Numbered from the stretch's first letter, positions 53,053 through 62,443 are shown. The stretch is DNA of 64,000 nt from Halodurantibacterium flavum (GCF_042681825.1 NZ_JBHUGH010000011.1:1-64000), one strand, 5' to 3'. Numbers and translations are program-made. Notes: generated by a model from the sequence alone, not told the origin.

Positions 53053-55500
53053 TCAGGTTCCGCGCGGCTTGGCCCGAACGGTGGGTTCTGCCACGCGCGG
53101 ATCCTCGGGCCACGGGTGGCGGGGGTAGCGCCCCCGCATGTCCTTGCGCACGTCGGCATAGGAATTTGCCCAGAAGCCCGGCAGGTCCATCGTCACCTGC
53201 ACGGGCTTGCCGCCCGGCGACAGCAGTGTGATCCGCAGGGGCAGGCGGCGCGGCCCGACCGTGGGGTGTTCGGTGACGCCGAAGAGTTCCTGCAGGCGGA
53301 CGGTGATGCCCGGCGCCTCTCCGTCGTAGTCAATCGGCACGCGGCGGCCGAGCGGGGTCTCGAACTGCGCCGGGGCCAGCCGGTCCACCATCTGCAACTG
53401 GTCCCAGCTCAGGCTCTGGCGCAGGGGCTCCAGCAGGTTCAGCCCGCGCAGGTCGTCGGCTGTGCGGCAGCGCCCCAGATGCGGCAGCAGCCAGTCCCCG
53501 GCCCGGTCCAGCAGCCCGGCGTCGGTCATCTCGGGCAGGTCGGCGCCCTGGGTGCGGAGCAGTTCCACCCGCGCGGCAAAGCGGCGGGCGGCGTCGGTCA
53601 TCCCGCAGGCCGCAAGCCCGAGGTCGCGCACCCCGTCCAGCGCTGCCTGCGCTACGGCCTCTTGCGGCACGTCGCGCCAGATCCGGTCATCGAGAACCAG
53701 TGCCCCGAACCGTTCCTGCCGCCGCGCGAGCACCCGGCGGTCGCGCCGCGACCATTCGCACAGGTCGTTCCGCGCGATCTGGTCGGAAAAGAGGCGGCGC
53801 AGGGCGGCCTCCGGCAGCTCGATCGCCTGACGGATGCGTGCCTCTCTCGTGTCGCCGTCAAGATCGGTGGCGACGATCAGCCGCGCGCGGGCAAGCGGAT
53901 CGCCCGCATCCATCGCAGCGCCCTTGCCGCCCGAAAGCACCCAGCGGGGCGCGTCACCCGATCGCCGCAGCCCGACGCGGTCGGGATAGGCAAGTGCCGC
54001 CATCTCGGCCGTATCGAACTGCCCGGCAGCCGCCGTCATCCGCTTCAGGCGGCGTGCCTCTTGCCGGATACGGTCCACGGTGGCGCGGTTCACGTCAAAA
54101 GGCCGGCGCGCGGCAAAACCCTTGGGGTCGGTCACGGCCTCCAGCCGCAGCGCGAGGTCCGGCGGTGCCCCGCGCAGCGGATCGCGGTCCGCCAGCAGCG
54201 CGGCCAGCGGCGCGGCATCCTGCCCGGCGGTCATCAACATATGCCCCAGCCGGGGATGCAGCGGCAGCGCGGCCAGCCTGCGTCCGTGATCGGTAATCCG
54301 CCCGCCCGCATCCAGCGCGCCCAGATCGGCCAGCAGCGCCCGCGCCTCGGCCAGCGCCGGGGCCGGCGGCGGCGTCAGGAAGGCCAGACCGCTGTCCCCG
54401 CCCCAAAGCGCAAGTTCCAGCGCAAGGCCAGAAAGGTCAGCCGCCTCGATCTCGGCGGGGGGAAAGGGCAGCAGCGCGCCTTCCTCCCCCCTGGTCCAGA
54501 GCCGGTAGCAGATGCCGGGTGCCACGCGTCCGGCGCGCCCGCGACGCTGTTCCGCCTCGGCCCGCGTCACACGTTCCGTGACCAGCCGCGACATGCCCGA
54601 TCCGGGATCGAAGCGCGCCCGCCGTGCCCGGCCGCCATCGACCACCACCCTGACATCCGGAATGGTCAGCGAGGTTTCCGCGATGGCCGTCGCCAGAACC
54701 AGCTTTCGCCCCTCGGCCGCCGGGGCAAGTGCCGCGCGCTGCGCACCCTGTTCCATCGCCCCAAAGAGCGGGAAGGCATGCACATCCGCCGGCAGGTGCG
54801 GGCGGAGCAGCGCCTCCACCCGGCGGATCTCACCTTCGCCGGGCAGAAAGGCGAGCACGCTGCCCGGGGTCTCGGAGAGCGCCTGAAGGATGAGTTCTGC
54901 GATCGCCGGCTCAAACCGCGTCCCCACGGGCAGGGGGCGGGGCAACCAGCGCGTTTCGACCGGAAAGGCGCGCCCGGCCGATGTGACGACCGGCGCGTCG
55001 TCCAGCATCGTGGCGACCGGCCCGGCATCGAGGGTCGCGGACATCACGAGAAGAAGCAGGTCGGGCCGCAGCGCCGTCCGCAATTCCCATGTCAGGGCAA
55101 GCCCGAGATCGGCGTTCAGGGACCTTTCGTGAAATTCGTCGAAGATGACAAGGCCGATGCCCTCCAGCGTCGGGTCGGCCTGTATCTGCCGTGTGAGGAT
55201 GCCTTCGGTCACGACCTCGATGCGGGTGCGGGGGCCGACCTTTGCCTCGCCCCGGATACGGTAGCCCACGGTTTCCCCGACGGGCTCGCCAAGCGTTTCC
55301 GCCATGCGTTCGGCCGCGGCGCGCGCCGCAAGACGTCGGGGTTCCAGCATGACGATGCGCCCGTCCACATGGGGCAAAAGCGCGAGCGGCACGCGCGTCG
55401 TCTTGCCCGCGCCCGGCGGGGCCTGCAGCACGGCACGGCCCTCCCGCAGAAGGGCCGCAATCAGGTCGTCGAGAACGGAATCAATCGGAAGTGTCGTCAC
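53053..55500 (-). CDS. hrpB: ATP-dependent helicase HrpB
   Basis: An 815-residue DExH-box helicase with motif I GAGKTT (about 29-34), motif II DEFHE, SAT motif (MSATLD), motif VI QRRGRAGR and the long HrpB-specific C-terminal domain. Start is GTG at 55500. Seven bases after the DUF3108 gene, same strand. Role in bacteria is poorly defined. Confidence 0.93.
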   Translation of the reverse strand: MTTLPIDSVLDDLIAALLREGRAVLQAPPGAGKTTRVPLALLPHVDGRIVMLEPRRLAARAAAERMAETLGEPVGETVGYRIRGEAKVGPRTRIEVVTEGILTRQIQADPTLEGIGLVIFDEFHERSLNADLGLALTWELRTALRPDLLLLVMSATLDAGPVATMLDDAPVVTSAGRAFPVETRWLPRPLPVGTRFEPAIAELILQALSETPGSVLAFLPGEGEIRRVEALLRPHLPADVHAFPLFGAMEQGAQRAALAPAAEGRKLVLATAIAETSLTIPDVRVVVDGGRARRARFDPGSGMSRLVTERVTRAEAEQRRGRAGRVAPGICYRLWTRGEEGALLPFPPAEIEAADLSGLALELALWGGDSGLAFLTPPPAPALAEARALLADLGALDAGGRITDHGRRLAALPLHPRLGHMLMTAGQDAAPLAALLADRDPLRGAPPDLALRLEAVTDPKGFAARRPFDVNRATVDRIRQEARRLKRMTAAAGQFDTAEMAALAYPDRVGLRRSGDAPRWVLSGGKGAAMDAGDPLARARLIVATDLDGDTREARIRQAIELPEAALRRLFSDQIARNDLCEWSRRDRRVLARRQERFGALVLDDRIWRDVPQEAVAQAALDGVRDLGLAACGMTDAARRFAARVELLRTQGADLPEMTDAGLLDRAGDWLLPHLGRCRTADDLRGLNLLEPLRQSLSWDQLQMVDRLAPAQFETPLGRRVPIDYDGEAPGITVRLQELFGVTEHPTVGPRRLPLRITLLSPGGKPVQVTMDLPGFWANSYADVRKDMRGRYPRHPWPEDPRVAEPTVRAKPRGT

Positions 55501-55507
55501 CCGGCCC

Positions 55508-56227
55508 TTATCGCCGGCGCATCACCGCGCGTCCATAGATCGAGTCGGTGGTGACCTCGGTCACGCGCGCGATATCCCCGTCGACGACATAGGTCATGTT
55601 GAAGGGGAAGACCCGGCGTTCCGCCATGTCGCGTTCGGAATAGCCGGCGACGCGACGGTATTCGCCGTTGCAGGTGATGCGGTTGCCGTTCGCCTGCGCA
55701 TTGCCTACCGCAACCTCGCTCCGGCGACGGCCGTCAAAGATCGCAAGCCGCGCCTGGCAGGCCTCGGCCACCGGCACGTCGCGCAGGACCGCGTAAAGCG
55801 CGGTCAGCGGATCCACGGTGCCGGCCTGCGTCGCCGGGTCGACGTCGCGTTCGCTGGGTTCGCGCGGGGGGCTGTAGCTCATGACCTGGGGAACACCGGC
55901 CTGAAAGTTCATGCGGGACTCGACCTGCCGGCGGCCGTTGTCGCTCGATTCCTGATAGCTGGCGGGGACGAAGCGGTCGGCGGCGCGGCGCCCCGTCACC
56001 TGCGCGTCATAGCGGACCTTGCGGATCGCGCCCACCAGGCCGGTGCTTTCCAGGCGCCCGGTCACGGCATAATCGGCATCACGCTCGGCCGCGGAAAAGG
56101 CAAAGGCGCCGGCGCGCAGGCCCATGAAGTGAAGATCGAAGGCGACCCGGCTGTCCTGCGCTATGGCAGGCAACGGAAGGGCCAGCGAAACGGCCAGTGC
56201 GGCCATCAGGGGGCGGAAGGATTTCAT
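55508..56227 (-). CDS. Periplasmic DUF3108-domain protein
   Basis: A 239-residue exported protein: signal peptide about 1-23 (ending LPAIA-QDS), then a beta-rich DUF3108 domain (FDLHFMGLRAGAFAFSA...YAVTGRLES). ATG at 56227 is preferred over a frame extended upstream, because it begins at the signal peptide. Function unknown; cotranscribed with hrpB. Confidence 0.8.
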   Translation of the reverse strand: MKSFRPLMAALAVSLALPLPAIAQDSRVAFDLHFMGLRAGAFAFSAAERDADYAVTGRLESTGLVGAIRKVRYDAQVTGRRAADRFVPASYQESSDNGRRQVESRMNFQAGVPQVMSYSPPREPSERDVDPATQAGTVDPLTALYAVLRDVPVAEACQARLAIFDGRRRSEVAVGNAQANGNRITCNGEYRRVAGYSERDMAERRVFPFNMTYVVDGDIARVTEVTTDSIYGRAVMRRR

Positions 56228-56364
56228 TGGCGGTTCTCTGTCGACAGGGGCGGGCAGCCTTGGCCCTTTGGTCTGGACATACAACGCCCGCCCGGGGCAT
56301 CAAAGCCACGGTGGTTCACCAATGGTGACAGTTTCGTAATGCAGACAGCAGCATGAGGCCGGAA

Positions 56365-57399
56365 ATGGATGTCGCCGCGCTTGCCCGGGGGGTGGCGGCG
56401 GGCGACCGGCGCGCGCTGGCGCGGGCGATCACGCTGGTCGAAAGCGCGCGCGCCGATCATCGCCTTGCGGCGCAGGACCTGCTTGATCGTCTGGGGCGGC
56501 GGCGGCGGGCGCTGCGGATCGGCCTGTCGGGAACGCCCGGTGTGGGCAAGTCGACCTTTATCGAGGCGTTCGGCCTGATGCTCGTAGGGCAGGGGCTGCG
56601 GGTTGCGGTGCTGGCGGTCGACCCGTCCTCGGCGCGGACGGGCGGCTCGATCCTCGGCGACAAGACCCGGATGGAGCGGCTGAGCCGCGCGCCAAAGGCC
56701 TTCATCCGCCCGTCGCCCAGCGGTTCGGAACTGGGCGGGGTCGCCCGCCGCACGCGTGAGGCCGTGGCGCTGTGCGAGGCTGCGGGCTTTGACATCGTCC
56801 TGATCGAGACCGTCGGGGTGGGACAATCTGAGACGCTGGTCGCGGGGATGAGCGACGTCTTCGTCCTGCTGCTCGCACCCGCAGGGGGGGATGAGTTGCA
56901 GGGCGTCAAGCGCGGCATCATGGAGATGGCAGACCTGATCCTTGTGAACAAGGCGGATGGCGACCTGCGCGACGCGGCCCTTCGCACCTGCGCCGACTAC
57001 GCCGGCGCGCTGCGCTTGCTGCGGCGGCGCCCGCAGGACCCGGATGATTTCCCAAAGGCCATGACCGTTTCGGCATCATCCGGCGACGGGCTGCCCGATG
57101 CCTGGGCTGCGATCCGGGAACTGGCGGAGTGGCGGCGGAAGACGGGCGTTCTGGACGCGATGCGGGCGGATCAGTCGCGCCGCTGGTTCGAGGAAGAGGT
57201 CCGCGCCGGCCTGCTGCGTCGCCTGACCGGGGACGATACCCTGCGGCGGGCGATGGACTCGCTGGGCGCGCGGGTCGCGGCGGGCGACCTGGCACCGTCT
57301 GCGGCGGCGGCCCGGATGCTTGCCCGGATCGAAGAGGGTGTTCGGGGGCGGGCCGAAGAGCAGGATGAATCGCTTGACGCCCCAGAGGATTGCCCTTAA
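56365..57399 (+). CDS. meaB: Methylmalonyl-CoA mutase-associated GTPase MeaB
   Basis: A 344-residue G3E GTPase protecting and loading adenosylcobalamin-dependent mutases. P-loop GTPGVGKST (about 58-66), DPSSARTGGSILGDKTRM, and VETVGVGQSE-like switch region; NKAD (base-specificity motif). Start at ATG 56365 (GAGG six bases upstream) rather than 56353. The mutase gene is not in the window. Confidence 0.93.
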   Translation: MDVAALARGVAAGDRRALARAITLVESARADHRLAAQDLLDRLGRRRRALRIGLSGTPGVGKSTFIEAFGLMLVGQGLRVAVLAVDPSSARTGGSILGDKTRMERLSRAPKAFIRPSPSGSELGGVARRTREAVALCEAAGFDIVLIETVGVGQSETLVAGMSDVFVLLLAPAGGDELQGVKRGIMEMADLILVNKADGDLRDAALRTCADYAGALRLLRRRPQDPDDFPKAMTVSASSGDGLPDAWAAIRELAEWRRKTGVLDAMRADQSRRWFEEEVRAGLLRRLTGDDTLRRAMDSLGARVAAGDLAPSAAAARMLARIEEGVRGRAEEQDESLDAPEDCP

Positions 57400-57423
57400 A
57401 CGGCCCCGATGGAATTCGGGCGC

Positions 57424-57482
57424 GTCACCGGCGGCGCCCCTTGACGGTACAGNGTCACCGGCGGCGCCCCTTGACGGTACAG
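57424..57482. repeat. Assembly join: 29-base perfect duplication around an N
   Basis: The 29 bases 57424-57452 are repeated exactly at 57454-57482, with the single undetermined base N at 57453 between. This is the pattern left when contigs sharing end sequence are joined without merging. The genome probably has one copy here, or an unresolved gap. Confidence 0.85.
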
Positions 57483-57498
57483 GACAAGGATAAGAACC

Positions 57499-57786
57499 AT
57501 GTCGCGCGTTTGCGAACTGAGTGGAAAAGGGCCGATGACTGGCAACAATGTCAGCCACGCCAACAACAAGACCCGTCGTCGGTTTCTGCCGAACCTCAAT
57601 GAGGTGACGCTGATCTCGGACGCGCTGGGTCAGTCGTTCAAACTGCGGGTGTCGGCTTCGGCGCTGCGCTCGGTCGATCACCGTGGCGGCCTTGACGCCT
57701 TCCTTGCGAAAGCCAAGGACGAAGAGCTGTCGGCCAAGGCGCTGAAGATCAAGAAAGACATCCAGAAGGCACAGGCCGCCGCCTGA
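57499..57786 (+). CDS. rpmB: Ribosomal protein bL28
   Basis: A 95-residue L28: SRVCELSGKGPMTGNNVSHANNKTRRRFLPNL opening is diagnostic. The C-terminal extension (DEELSAKALKIKKDIQKAQ) is typical of alphaproteobacteria. AAGGA site eight bases upstream. The promoter region is disturbed by the assembly join. Confidence 0.97.
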   Translation: MSRVCELSGKGPMTGNNVSHANNKTRRRFLPNLNEVTLISDALGQSFKLRVSASALRSVDHRGGLDAFLAKAKDEELSAKALKIKKDIQKAQAAA

Positions 57787-57808
57787 GCCCCGCCCGCCGG
57801 TGAGCGGT

Positions 57809-57834
57809 AAGGCCCCGCGCAAGCGGGGCTTTTT
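57809..57834 (+). terminator. Intrinsic terminator of rpmB
   Basis: GCCCCGC/GCGGGGC (57812-57818, 57823-57829) with GCAA loop, then five T bases. Confidence 0.9.
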
Positions 57835-57917
57835 GCGTTTCCGGCTGGAACCGTGGCGGGCTCGGCTGCGCGCTTTTGCCTCTTTCTGAAAAGCGCCGGT
57901 TGGGCTATCGCGGGCAC

Positions 57918-58265
57918 ATGATGCCGTGGTCGCGAATTCTGTCTGGCGTGCTGCTTGCGTTGACGCTCTTCCTCGGGGCGGCAGCGACCGGTCAGGCGCG
58001 CGGGGCGATGGCCGCGGGCCTCCAGATCACGATCTGCACCACCGCCGGGACCGAGACGATCCGGCTGCACGACCCCGCCCATATGCCGCAGGGGGCGGGT
58101 CACTGCCCCGACTGTGTTCTTGGAGTCGCCGATCTTTGCCCCGACACTCCCGCGGCGCTGCCGGACGGGTCCATCGGGTCCATCCGCTATCTGCTTGCCG
58201 GCCAGGGCGCCGCCGGTCAGCCGCCGCAGGTCGCGCGCGCCCGCGATCCGCCTTTCCTGCTCTGA
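57918..58265 (+). CDS. DUF2946-like exported small protein
   Basis: A 115-residue protein with an N-terminal signal or anchor (about 8-28), a central ICTTAGTETIRL segment and HCPDC (Cys-x2-Cys), the layout of DUF2946 proteins found beside copper genes. Precedes the PCu(A)C chaperone gene by 33 bases and is probably cotranscribed. ATG at 57918 or 57921. Confidence 0.72.
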   Translation: MMPWSRILSGVLLALTLFLGAAATGQARGAMAAGLQITICTTAGTETIRLHDPAHMPQGAGHCPDCVLGVADLCPDTPAALPDGSIGSIRYLLAGQGAAGQPPQVARARDPPFLL

Positions 58266-58298
58266 CGTTCCGAACCTCAGACAACGAAAGGACCGACC

Positions 58299-58829
58299 AT
58301 GTTTCCGAAACTTGCCCATCTTGCGGCTGTGGCCGCGCTTGCCCTGCCCATCACCGCGCCTGCCGTGCTTGCCCATGACGGGATGGCCGTGCGGGACGCC
58401 TATGCCCGCGTGACCATGCCGACCGCACCCACCGCGGCCGCCTTCATGGTGATCGAGAACCACCGCGCCATCGACGACCGCCTGATCGCGGTCCGTTCCG
58501 ACGCGGCAGAGCGGGTCGAACTGCACACCCATCAGCAGGACGATGCAGGCGTCATGCGCATGATCGAACTGGAGGACGGCATCGCGATCCACGCGGGCGG
58601 AGAGCACGCCCTGGTGCGCGGGGGCGACCACCTGATGTTCCTCGGGCTGACGCGGCCGCTGTCGGATGGTGACATCGTGCATGTCACGCTGACCTTTGAA
58701 CAGTCAGGCGATTTGGAGGTGGAAATCCCCGTGGACCTGAACCGTGCCGAAGATGCCGCGCCCCATGATCACGGCGCGGGCCACGGTCATTCGGGGGGAC
58801 ACTCGTCCGGGACCAGCCACAGCCACTGA
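58299..58829 (+). CDS. pcuC: Periplasmic copper chaperone PCu(A)C with His-rich tail
   Basis: A 176-residue exported protein (signal about 1-25). The PCu(A)C cupredoxin-like domain has candidate Cu(I) ligands His76, Met86/Met88, His111 and Met113, close to the family pattern H-M-x10-M-x21-H-x-M. At the position of the usual first Met there is HTH (His76/His78). The C-terminal tail (156-176) has eight His, likely Cu(II) binding. Delivers copper to the CuA site of cytochrome oxidase. Operon with the DUF2946 gene. Confidence 0.88.
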   Translation: MFPKLAHLAAVAALALPITAPAVLAHDGMAVRDAYARVTMPTAPTAAAFMVIENHRAIDDRLIAVRSDAAERVELHTHQQDDAGVMRMIELEDGIAIHAGGEHALVRGGDHLMFLGLTRPLSDGDIVHVTLTFEQSGDLEVEIPVDLNRAEDAAPHDHGAGHGHSGGHSSGTSHSH

Positions 58830-58846
58830 GGCATCAGACCTGAACC

Positions 58847-59554
58847 TCAGCCCAGCATCTCTGCGACCCAGGCCGGCACCACCTCGGTTGCCGGCCCATA
58901 ACGCCCGTCGGAAAAGTCACCGGCGCCTGCCGATCGTTCGAGGTTCAGCTCGACCGTGTGGGCCCCGGCGCGCGCGGCGTCCTGCACAAAGGCCGCTGCG
59001 GGAAAGACCGTCCCGCTGGTGCCGATCGCCACGAATATCTCGGCCTCGCGCAGTGCCTGCCAGATCGTTTCCATGTGATAGGGGTATTCGCCGAACCAGA
59101 CGATATCCGGCCGGGTCTGCGCAAGGCTGCATTCGGGGCAGGGGTCGGCGGGCGACATGCGCGCGGGCGCAGGCCAGCGATGCCCGCAATCGGCGCAGAG
59201 CGCGCCTGTAAGGCTGCCATGCATGTGAAGAACGTTCCGGCTGCCGGCGCGCTCATGCAGGTCATCGACATTCTGCGTCACGATCAGGACATCGCCGGGC
59301 CATTCGGCCTCCAGCCGCGCCAGCGCGTGATGCGCCGCGTTCGGCGCGGCACCAAGTGCGTTTTCCCGTCGCGCGTTATAAAAGTCGTGCACCAGTTGCG
59401 GGTTTCGGGCAAAGCCCTCGGGAGTGGCAACCTCGGTCAGGTCATAGCGGGTCCAGAGCCCCGACTTGTCCCGGAATGTTCCGAGGCCGCTTTCGGCGGA
59501 AACGCCAGCCCCGGTGAGCAGGAAAATCCCCCCACCGGCCCCGCGGCGGATCAT
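58847..59554 (-). CDS. cobB: NAD-dependent protein deacylase (sirtuin, CobB-like)
   Basis: A 235-residue class III sirtuin. NAD site GAGVSAESGLGTFRD (15-29), TQNVDDLHERAG, catalytic His in LHMHGSL, and a structural zinc site of two CxxC pairs (CADC, CPEC). The Y/R pair for acyl specificity is not clearly resolved. Its start overlaps the stop of the upstream small gene (ATGA). Confidence 0.93.
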   Translation of the reverse strand: MIRRGAGGGIFLLTGAGVSAESGLGTFRDKSGLWTRYDLTEVATPEGFARNPQLVHDFYNARRENALGAAPNAAHHALARLEAEWPGDVLIVTQNVDDLHERAGSRNVLHMHGSLTGALCADCGHRWPAPARMSPADPCPECSLAQTRPDIVWFGEYPYHMETIWQALREAEIFVAIGTSGTVFPAAAFVQDAARAGAHTVELNLERSAGAGDFSDGRYGPATEVVPAWVAEMLG

Positions 59555-59865
59555 TGCGTGCAGTAAGCTTCGGCGGTCTGGCTGAAGCGGTTGTAGCGCG
59601 CCCAGAACTCGCTGTCGCGCGTCGTGCGGGATGTGCGGATTTCCTGAGACTTGTGCGGGTCACGGAAGAACTGGGCCGCCTGCCGCTGATCGCCCCGGGT
59701 CAGGGTCGCGTTCGCCGCCTGCTGGATGCACCGGCACAGCTGCCGCGTGGCGGCCTGCCGCCCGGACTGGAGGCACGCCGATTCTATCGGACCTGCGGAT
59801 GCCATTGTGGGGACGAGCGGTAGGCAAACCGCGGCGATGAGCGCCGCAAGAGCTAGGTTCTTCAT
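59551..59865 (-). CDS. Small secreted hypothetical protein
   Basis: A 104-residue protein with a clear signal peptide (about 1-24, ending ASA-GP), four Cys in the mature part (CLQS, CRC, C-terminal C) suited to disulphides, and a helical basic C-terminus. It overlaps cobB by four bases, so the two are cotranscribed. Function unknown. Confidence 0.75.
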   Translation of the reverse strand: MKNLALAALIAAVCLPLVPTMASAGPIESACLQSGRQAATRQLCRCIQQAANATLTRGDQRQAAQFFRDPHKSQEIRTSRTTRDSEFWARYNRFSQTAEAYCTQ

Positions 59866-60135
59866 GCACTGCCTCGTTCATGGGGCGCAGAGGTTTGCCC
59901 CCTGTCACCCGATCCATGGGATTGCCTCTGGCACCACCTATAGCAAATTGACGCAAAATCATCAATCTGGCCGCAATTTCCGTGAAACGCTACATCTGCC
60001 ACCGCGCGCGGCCGTGGCTACAGAAAGCTGTAGCCGCCCGGGGCCGCATCATCGGCCGCGCGAATCGTCGCGTCCGCTGGCGCATCGCCTTAATTTCCAT
60101 TGACCGTGCACGGGTTCCAGCGCATATCCCGGCCC
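59866..60135. other. Divergent spacer before lepA
   Basis: No gene. It should contain the promoters of the cobB operon and of lepA; no clear -35/-10 pair could be assigned with confidence. Confidence 0.4.
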
Positions 60136-61935
60136 ATGACCGAGCTCGACAAGATCCGCAATTTCTCCATCGTGGCGCATATCGACCACGGCAAATCCAC
60201 GCTTGCCGACCGGCTGATCCAGATGACCGGCACCGTCGCCGCGCGGGAGATGAAGGACCAGCTGCTCGACAGCATGGACATCGAGCGTGAGCGTGGCATC
60301 ACGATCAAGGCCAACACGGTACGGATCGAATATCCGGCGAAGGACGGCCAGACCTATATCCTGAACCTGATCGACACGCCTGGCCATGTCGACTTTGCCT
60401 ACGAGGTCAGCCGCTCGATGCGCGCGGTCGAGGGGTCGCTTCTGGTCGTCGATGCATCGCAAGGGGTCGAGGCGCAGACGCTCGCCAACGTCTATCAGGC
60501 GATCGACGCGGATCACGAAATCGTCCCCGTCCTGAACAAGATCGACTTGCCCGCGGCCGAACCCGATCGCGTGAAGGCGCAGATCGAGGATGTGATCGGC
60601 ATCGACGCAAGCCAGGCGATTCCGATTTCCGCCAAGTCCGGGCTCGGTATCCCCGAGGTGCTGGAGGCCATCGTCCACCGTCTGCCGCCCCCCAAGGGGG
60701 ACCGGAACGCGCCGCTCAAGGCGATGCTGGTCGACAGCTGGTATGACGCCTATCTGGGCGTCGTCGTCCTGATCCGTGTGATGGACGGGGTGATCCGCAA
60801 GGGCGACCGCATCAAGATGATGCAGACGGGCGCAGTCTACGGCATCGACAAGCTTTCGGTTCTCAAGCCCCAGATGGTGGACATCCCTGAACTCGGGCCG
60901 GGTGAGATCGGGATCTTTACCGCGTCGATCAAGCAGGTGCGCGACACCCGCGTCGGCGATACCATCACGACCGAGAAAAAGGGCACGGACAAACCGCTGC
61001 CTGGCTTCAAACCGGCGCAGCCGGTGGTCTTCTGCGGGCTTTTCCCGGTCGATGCCGCCGATTTCGAGGATCTGCGCGACGCCATCGAAAAGCTCGCCCT
61101 GAACGATGCGAGCTTCAGCTACGAGATGGAGACCTCGGCCGCGCTTGGTTTCGGCTTCCGCTGCGGCTTCCTGGGTCTGCTGCATCTGGAGGTTATCCGC
61201 GACCGTCTTGAACGCGAATATGACATCGACCTGATCACGACGGCGCCGTCGGTGGTCTATCACGTCCATATGCGCGACGGGTCGGTCATTGACCTGCACA
61301 ATCCCGCCGACATGCCCGACCTGACCCATGTGGACCATATCGAAGAGCCGCGCATCAAGGCCACGATCATGGTGCCGGACGACTATCTGGGCGATGTGCT
61401 CAAGCTTTGTCAGGATCGCCGGGGCGTCCAGCTCGACCTGAGCTATGCCGGATCGCGCGCGATGGTCGTCTATGACCTGCCGCTGAACGAGGTGGTCTTT
61501 GACTTCTATGACCGGCTGAAGTCGGTGACCAAGGGCTATGCCAGCTTTGACTATCAGATGATCGGCTATCAGCAGGATTATCTGGTCAAGATGCAGGTTC
61601 TGGTGAACGACGAGCCGGTCGATGCCCTGTCTATGATGGTGCATCGCGACCGCGCCGAGATGCGGGGCCGGGCGATGTGCGAAAAGCTGAAAGAGCTTAT
61701 CCCCCGTCACATGTTCAAGATCCCCATTCAGGCCGCCATCGGTGGACGCGTCATCGCGCGCGAAACCATCGCGGCATTGCGCAAGGACGTGACGGCCAAG
61801 TGTTACGGTGGCGACGTCACCCGAAAGAAGAAGCTCCTGGAAAAGCAGAAGGCCGGGAAAAAGAAGATGCGGCAGTTCGGCAAGGTCGAAATCCCGCAGC
61901 AGGCCTTCATCAACGCGCTCAAGATGGACAGCTGA
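60136..61935 (+). CDS. lepA: Elongation factor 4 (LepA)
   Basis: A 599-residue translational GTPase, the same length as E. coli LepA. G1 AHIDHGKST (about 12-20), the switch DTPGHVDF, NKIDLP, domains II and III/V, and the LepA-specific C-terminal domain (RKKKLLEKQKAGKKKMRQFG). Start ATG at 60136 (MTELDKIRNF). Remodels stalled or initiating ribosomes. Confidence 0.97.
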   Translation: MTELDKIRNFSIVAHIDHGKSTLADRLIQMTGTVAAREMKDQLLDSMDIERERGITIKANTVRIEYPAKDGQTYILNLIDTPGHVDFAYEVSRSMRAVEGSLLVVDASQGVEAQTLANVYQAIDADHEIVPVLNKIDLPAAEPDRVKAQIEDVIGIDASQAIPISAKSGLGIPEVLEAIVHRLPPPKGDRNAPLKAMLVDSWYDAYLGVVVLIRVMDGVIRKGDRIKMMQTGAVYGIDKLSVLKPQMVDIPELGPGEIGIFTASIKQVRDTRVGDTITTEKKGTDKPLPGFKPAQPVVFCGLFPVDAADFEDLRDAIEKLALNDASFSYEMETSAALGFGFRCGFLGLLHLEVIRDRLEREYDIDLITTAPSVVYHVHMRDGSVIDLHNPADMPDLTHVDHIEEPRIKATIMVPDDYLGDVLKLCQDRRGVQLDLSYAGSRAMVVYDLPLNEVVFDFYDRLKSVTKGYASFDYQMIGYQQDYLVKMQVLVNDEPVDALSMMVHRDRAEMRGRAMCEKLKELIPRHMFKIPIQAAIGGRVIARETIAALRKDVTAKCYGGDVTRKKKLLEKQKAGKKKMRQFGKVEIPQQAFINALKMDS

Positions 61936-61955
61936 GGCCAGCAATCATCCCGGAA

Positions 61956-61986
61956 GGCCGGCTTGCGTATCCCGCAGCCGGTTTTT
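61956..61986 (+). terminator. Intrinsic terminator of lepA
   Basis: CCGGCT/AGCCGG (61958-61963, 61976-61981) extended inward by GCG/CGC with one bulge, followed by five T. Confidence 0.8.
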
Positions 61987-62044
61987 CCATGTGCGCAGGC
62001 TGGTTCCGTGAGACTGTTCCTGCCGCTGTCGCAAATCAGGTCGC

Positions 62045-62443
62045 TTAGGTCACGCCCCGGGTTTGTGCCGCCACGGCCGACTTGTCGATCACGGACCAGA
62101 CCGAGACGATCTTGCCGTCCTGGTACTCGTAAAAGACATTCTCCTGGAACCGCACCCGCGCCCCGTTCACCGGCAGCCCGAAGAGCTCGCCTACAGGGGT
62201 GCAGTCGAAAATCAGTCGGCTCGCGATCATCGGAGGATCGCAGATCAGGGTTGCGATATTGAAGGAAAGATCGGGGATCGCGCGGAAATCTTCGACGAGC
62301 ATGTCCTTGTAGCCCTGCAGGCCGATGACGCTGCCGTTGTATCGCACCCCGTCGGCAACATGCTGATGCAGCGTCGCCCAGTCCTGACGGTTCAGGCAGG
62401 CAATGTAGGCCCGGTAGGCCTCTGTGGTTTCGTCGCGCGTCAT
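62045..62443 (-). CDS. SnoaL-like / NTF2-fold ester cyclase-type protein
   Basis: A 132-residue alpha+beta-cone (NTF2-like) protein: AYIACLNRQDWATLHQHVADGVRYNG, DMLVEDFRAIPDLSFNI, and RFQENVFYEYQDGKIV match the SnoaL-like/ester cyclase group. Members include polyketide cyclases and many unassigned hydrolases or isomerases. AGGAGG site before ATG at 62443. Single gene between lepA and the catalase. Confidence 0.78.
   Translation of the reverse strand: MTRDETTEAYRAYIACLNRQDWATLHQHVADGVRYNGSVIGLQGYKDMLVEDFRAIPDLSFNIATLICDPPMIASRLIFDCTPVGELFGLPVNGARVRFQENVFYEYQDGKIVSVWSVIDKSAVAAQTRGVT

Noticed and set aside
53116..55554. 812-codon plus-strand frame opposite hrpB
   Set aside because: Shadow frame rich in Arg, Gln and His with no domain; the helicase on the minus strand is intact.
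57424..57482. Tandem promoter elements (two TTGACG copies) upstream of rpmB
   Set aside because: The duplication is exact and separated by an N, so an assembly artefact explains it better.
60049..61944. 631-codon minus-strand frame opposite lepA
   Set aside because: Shadow of lepA, which is full length and highly conserved.
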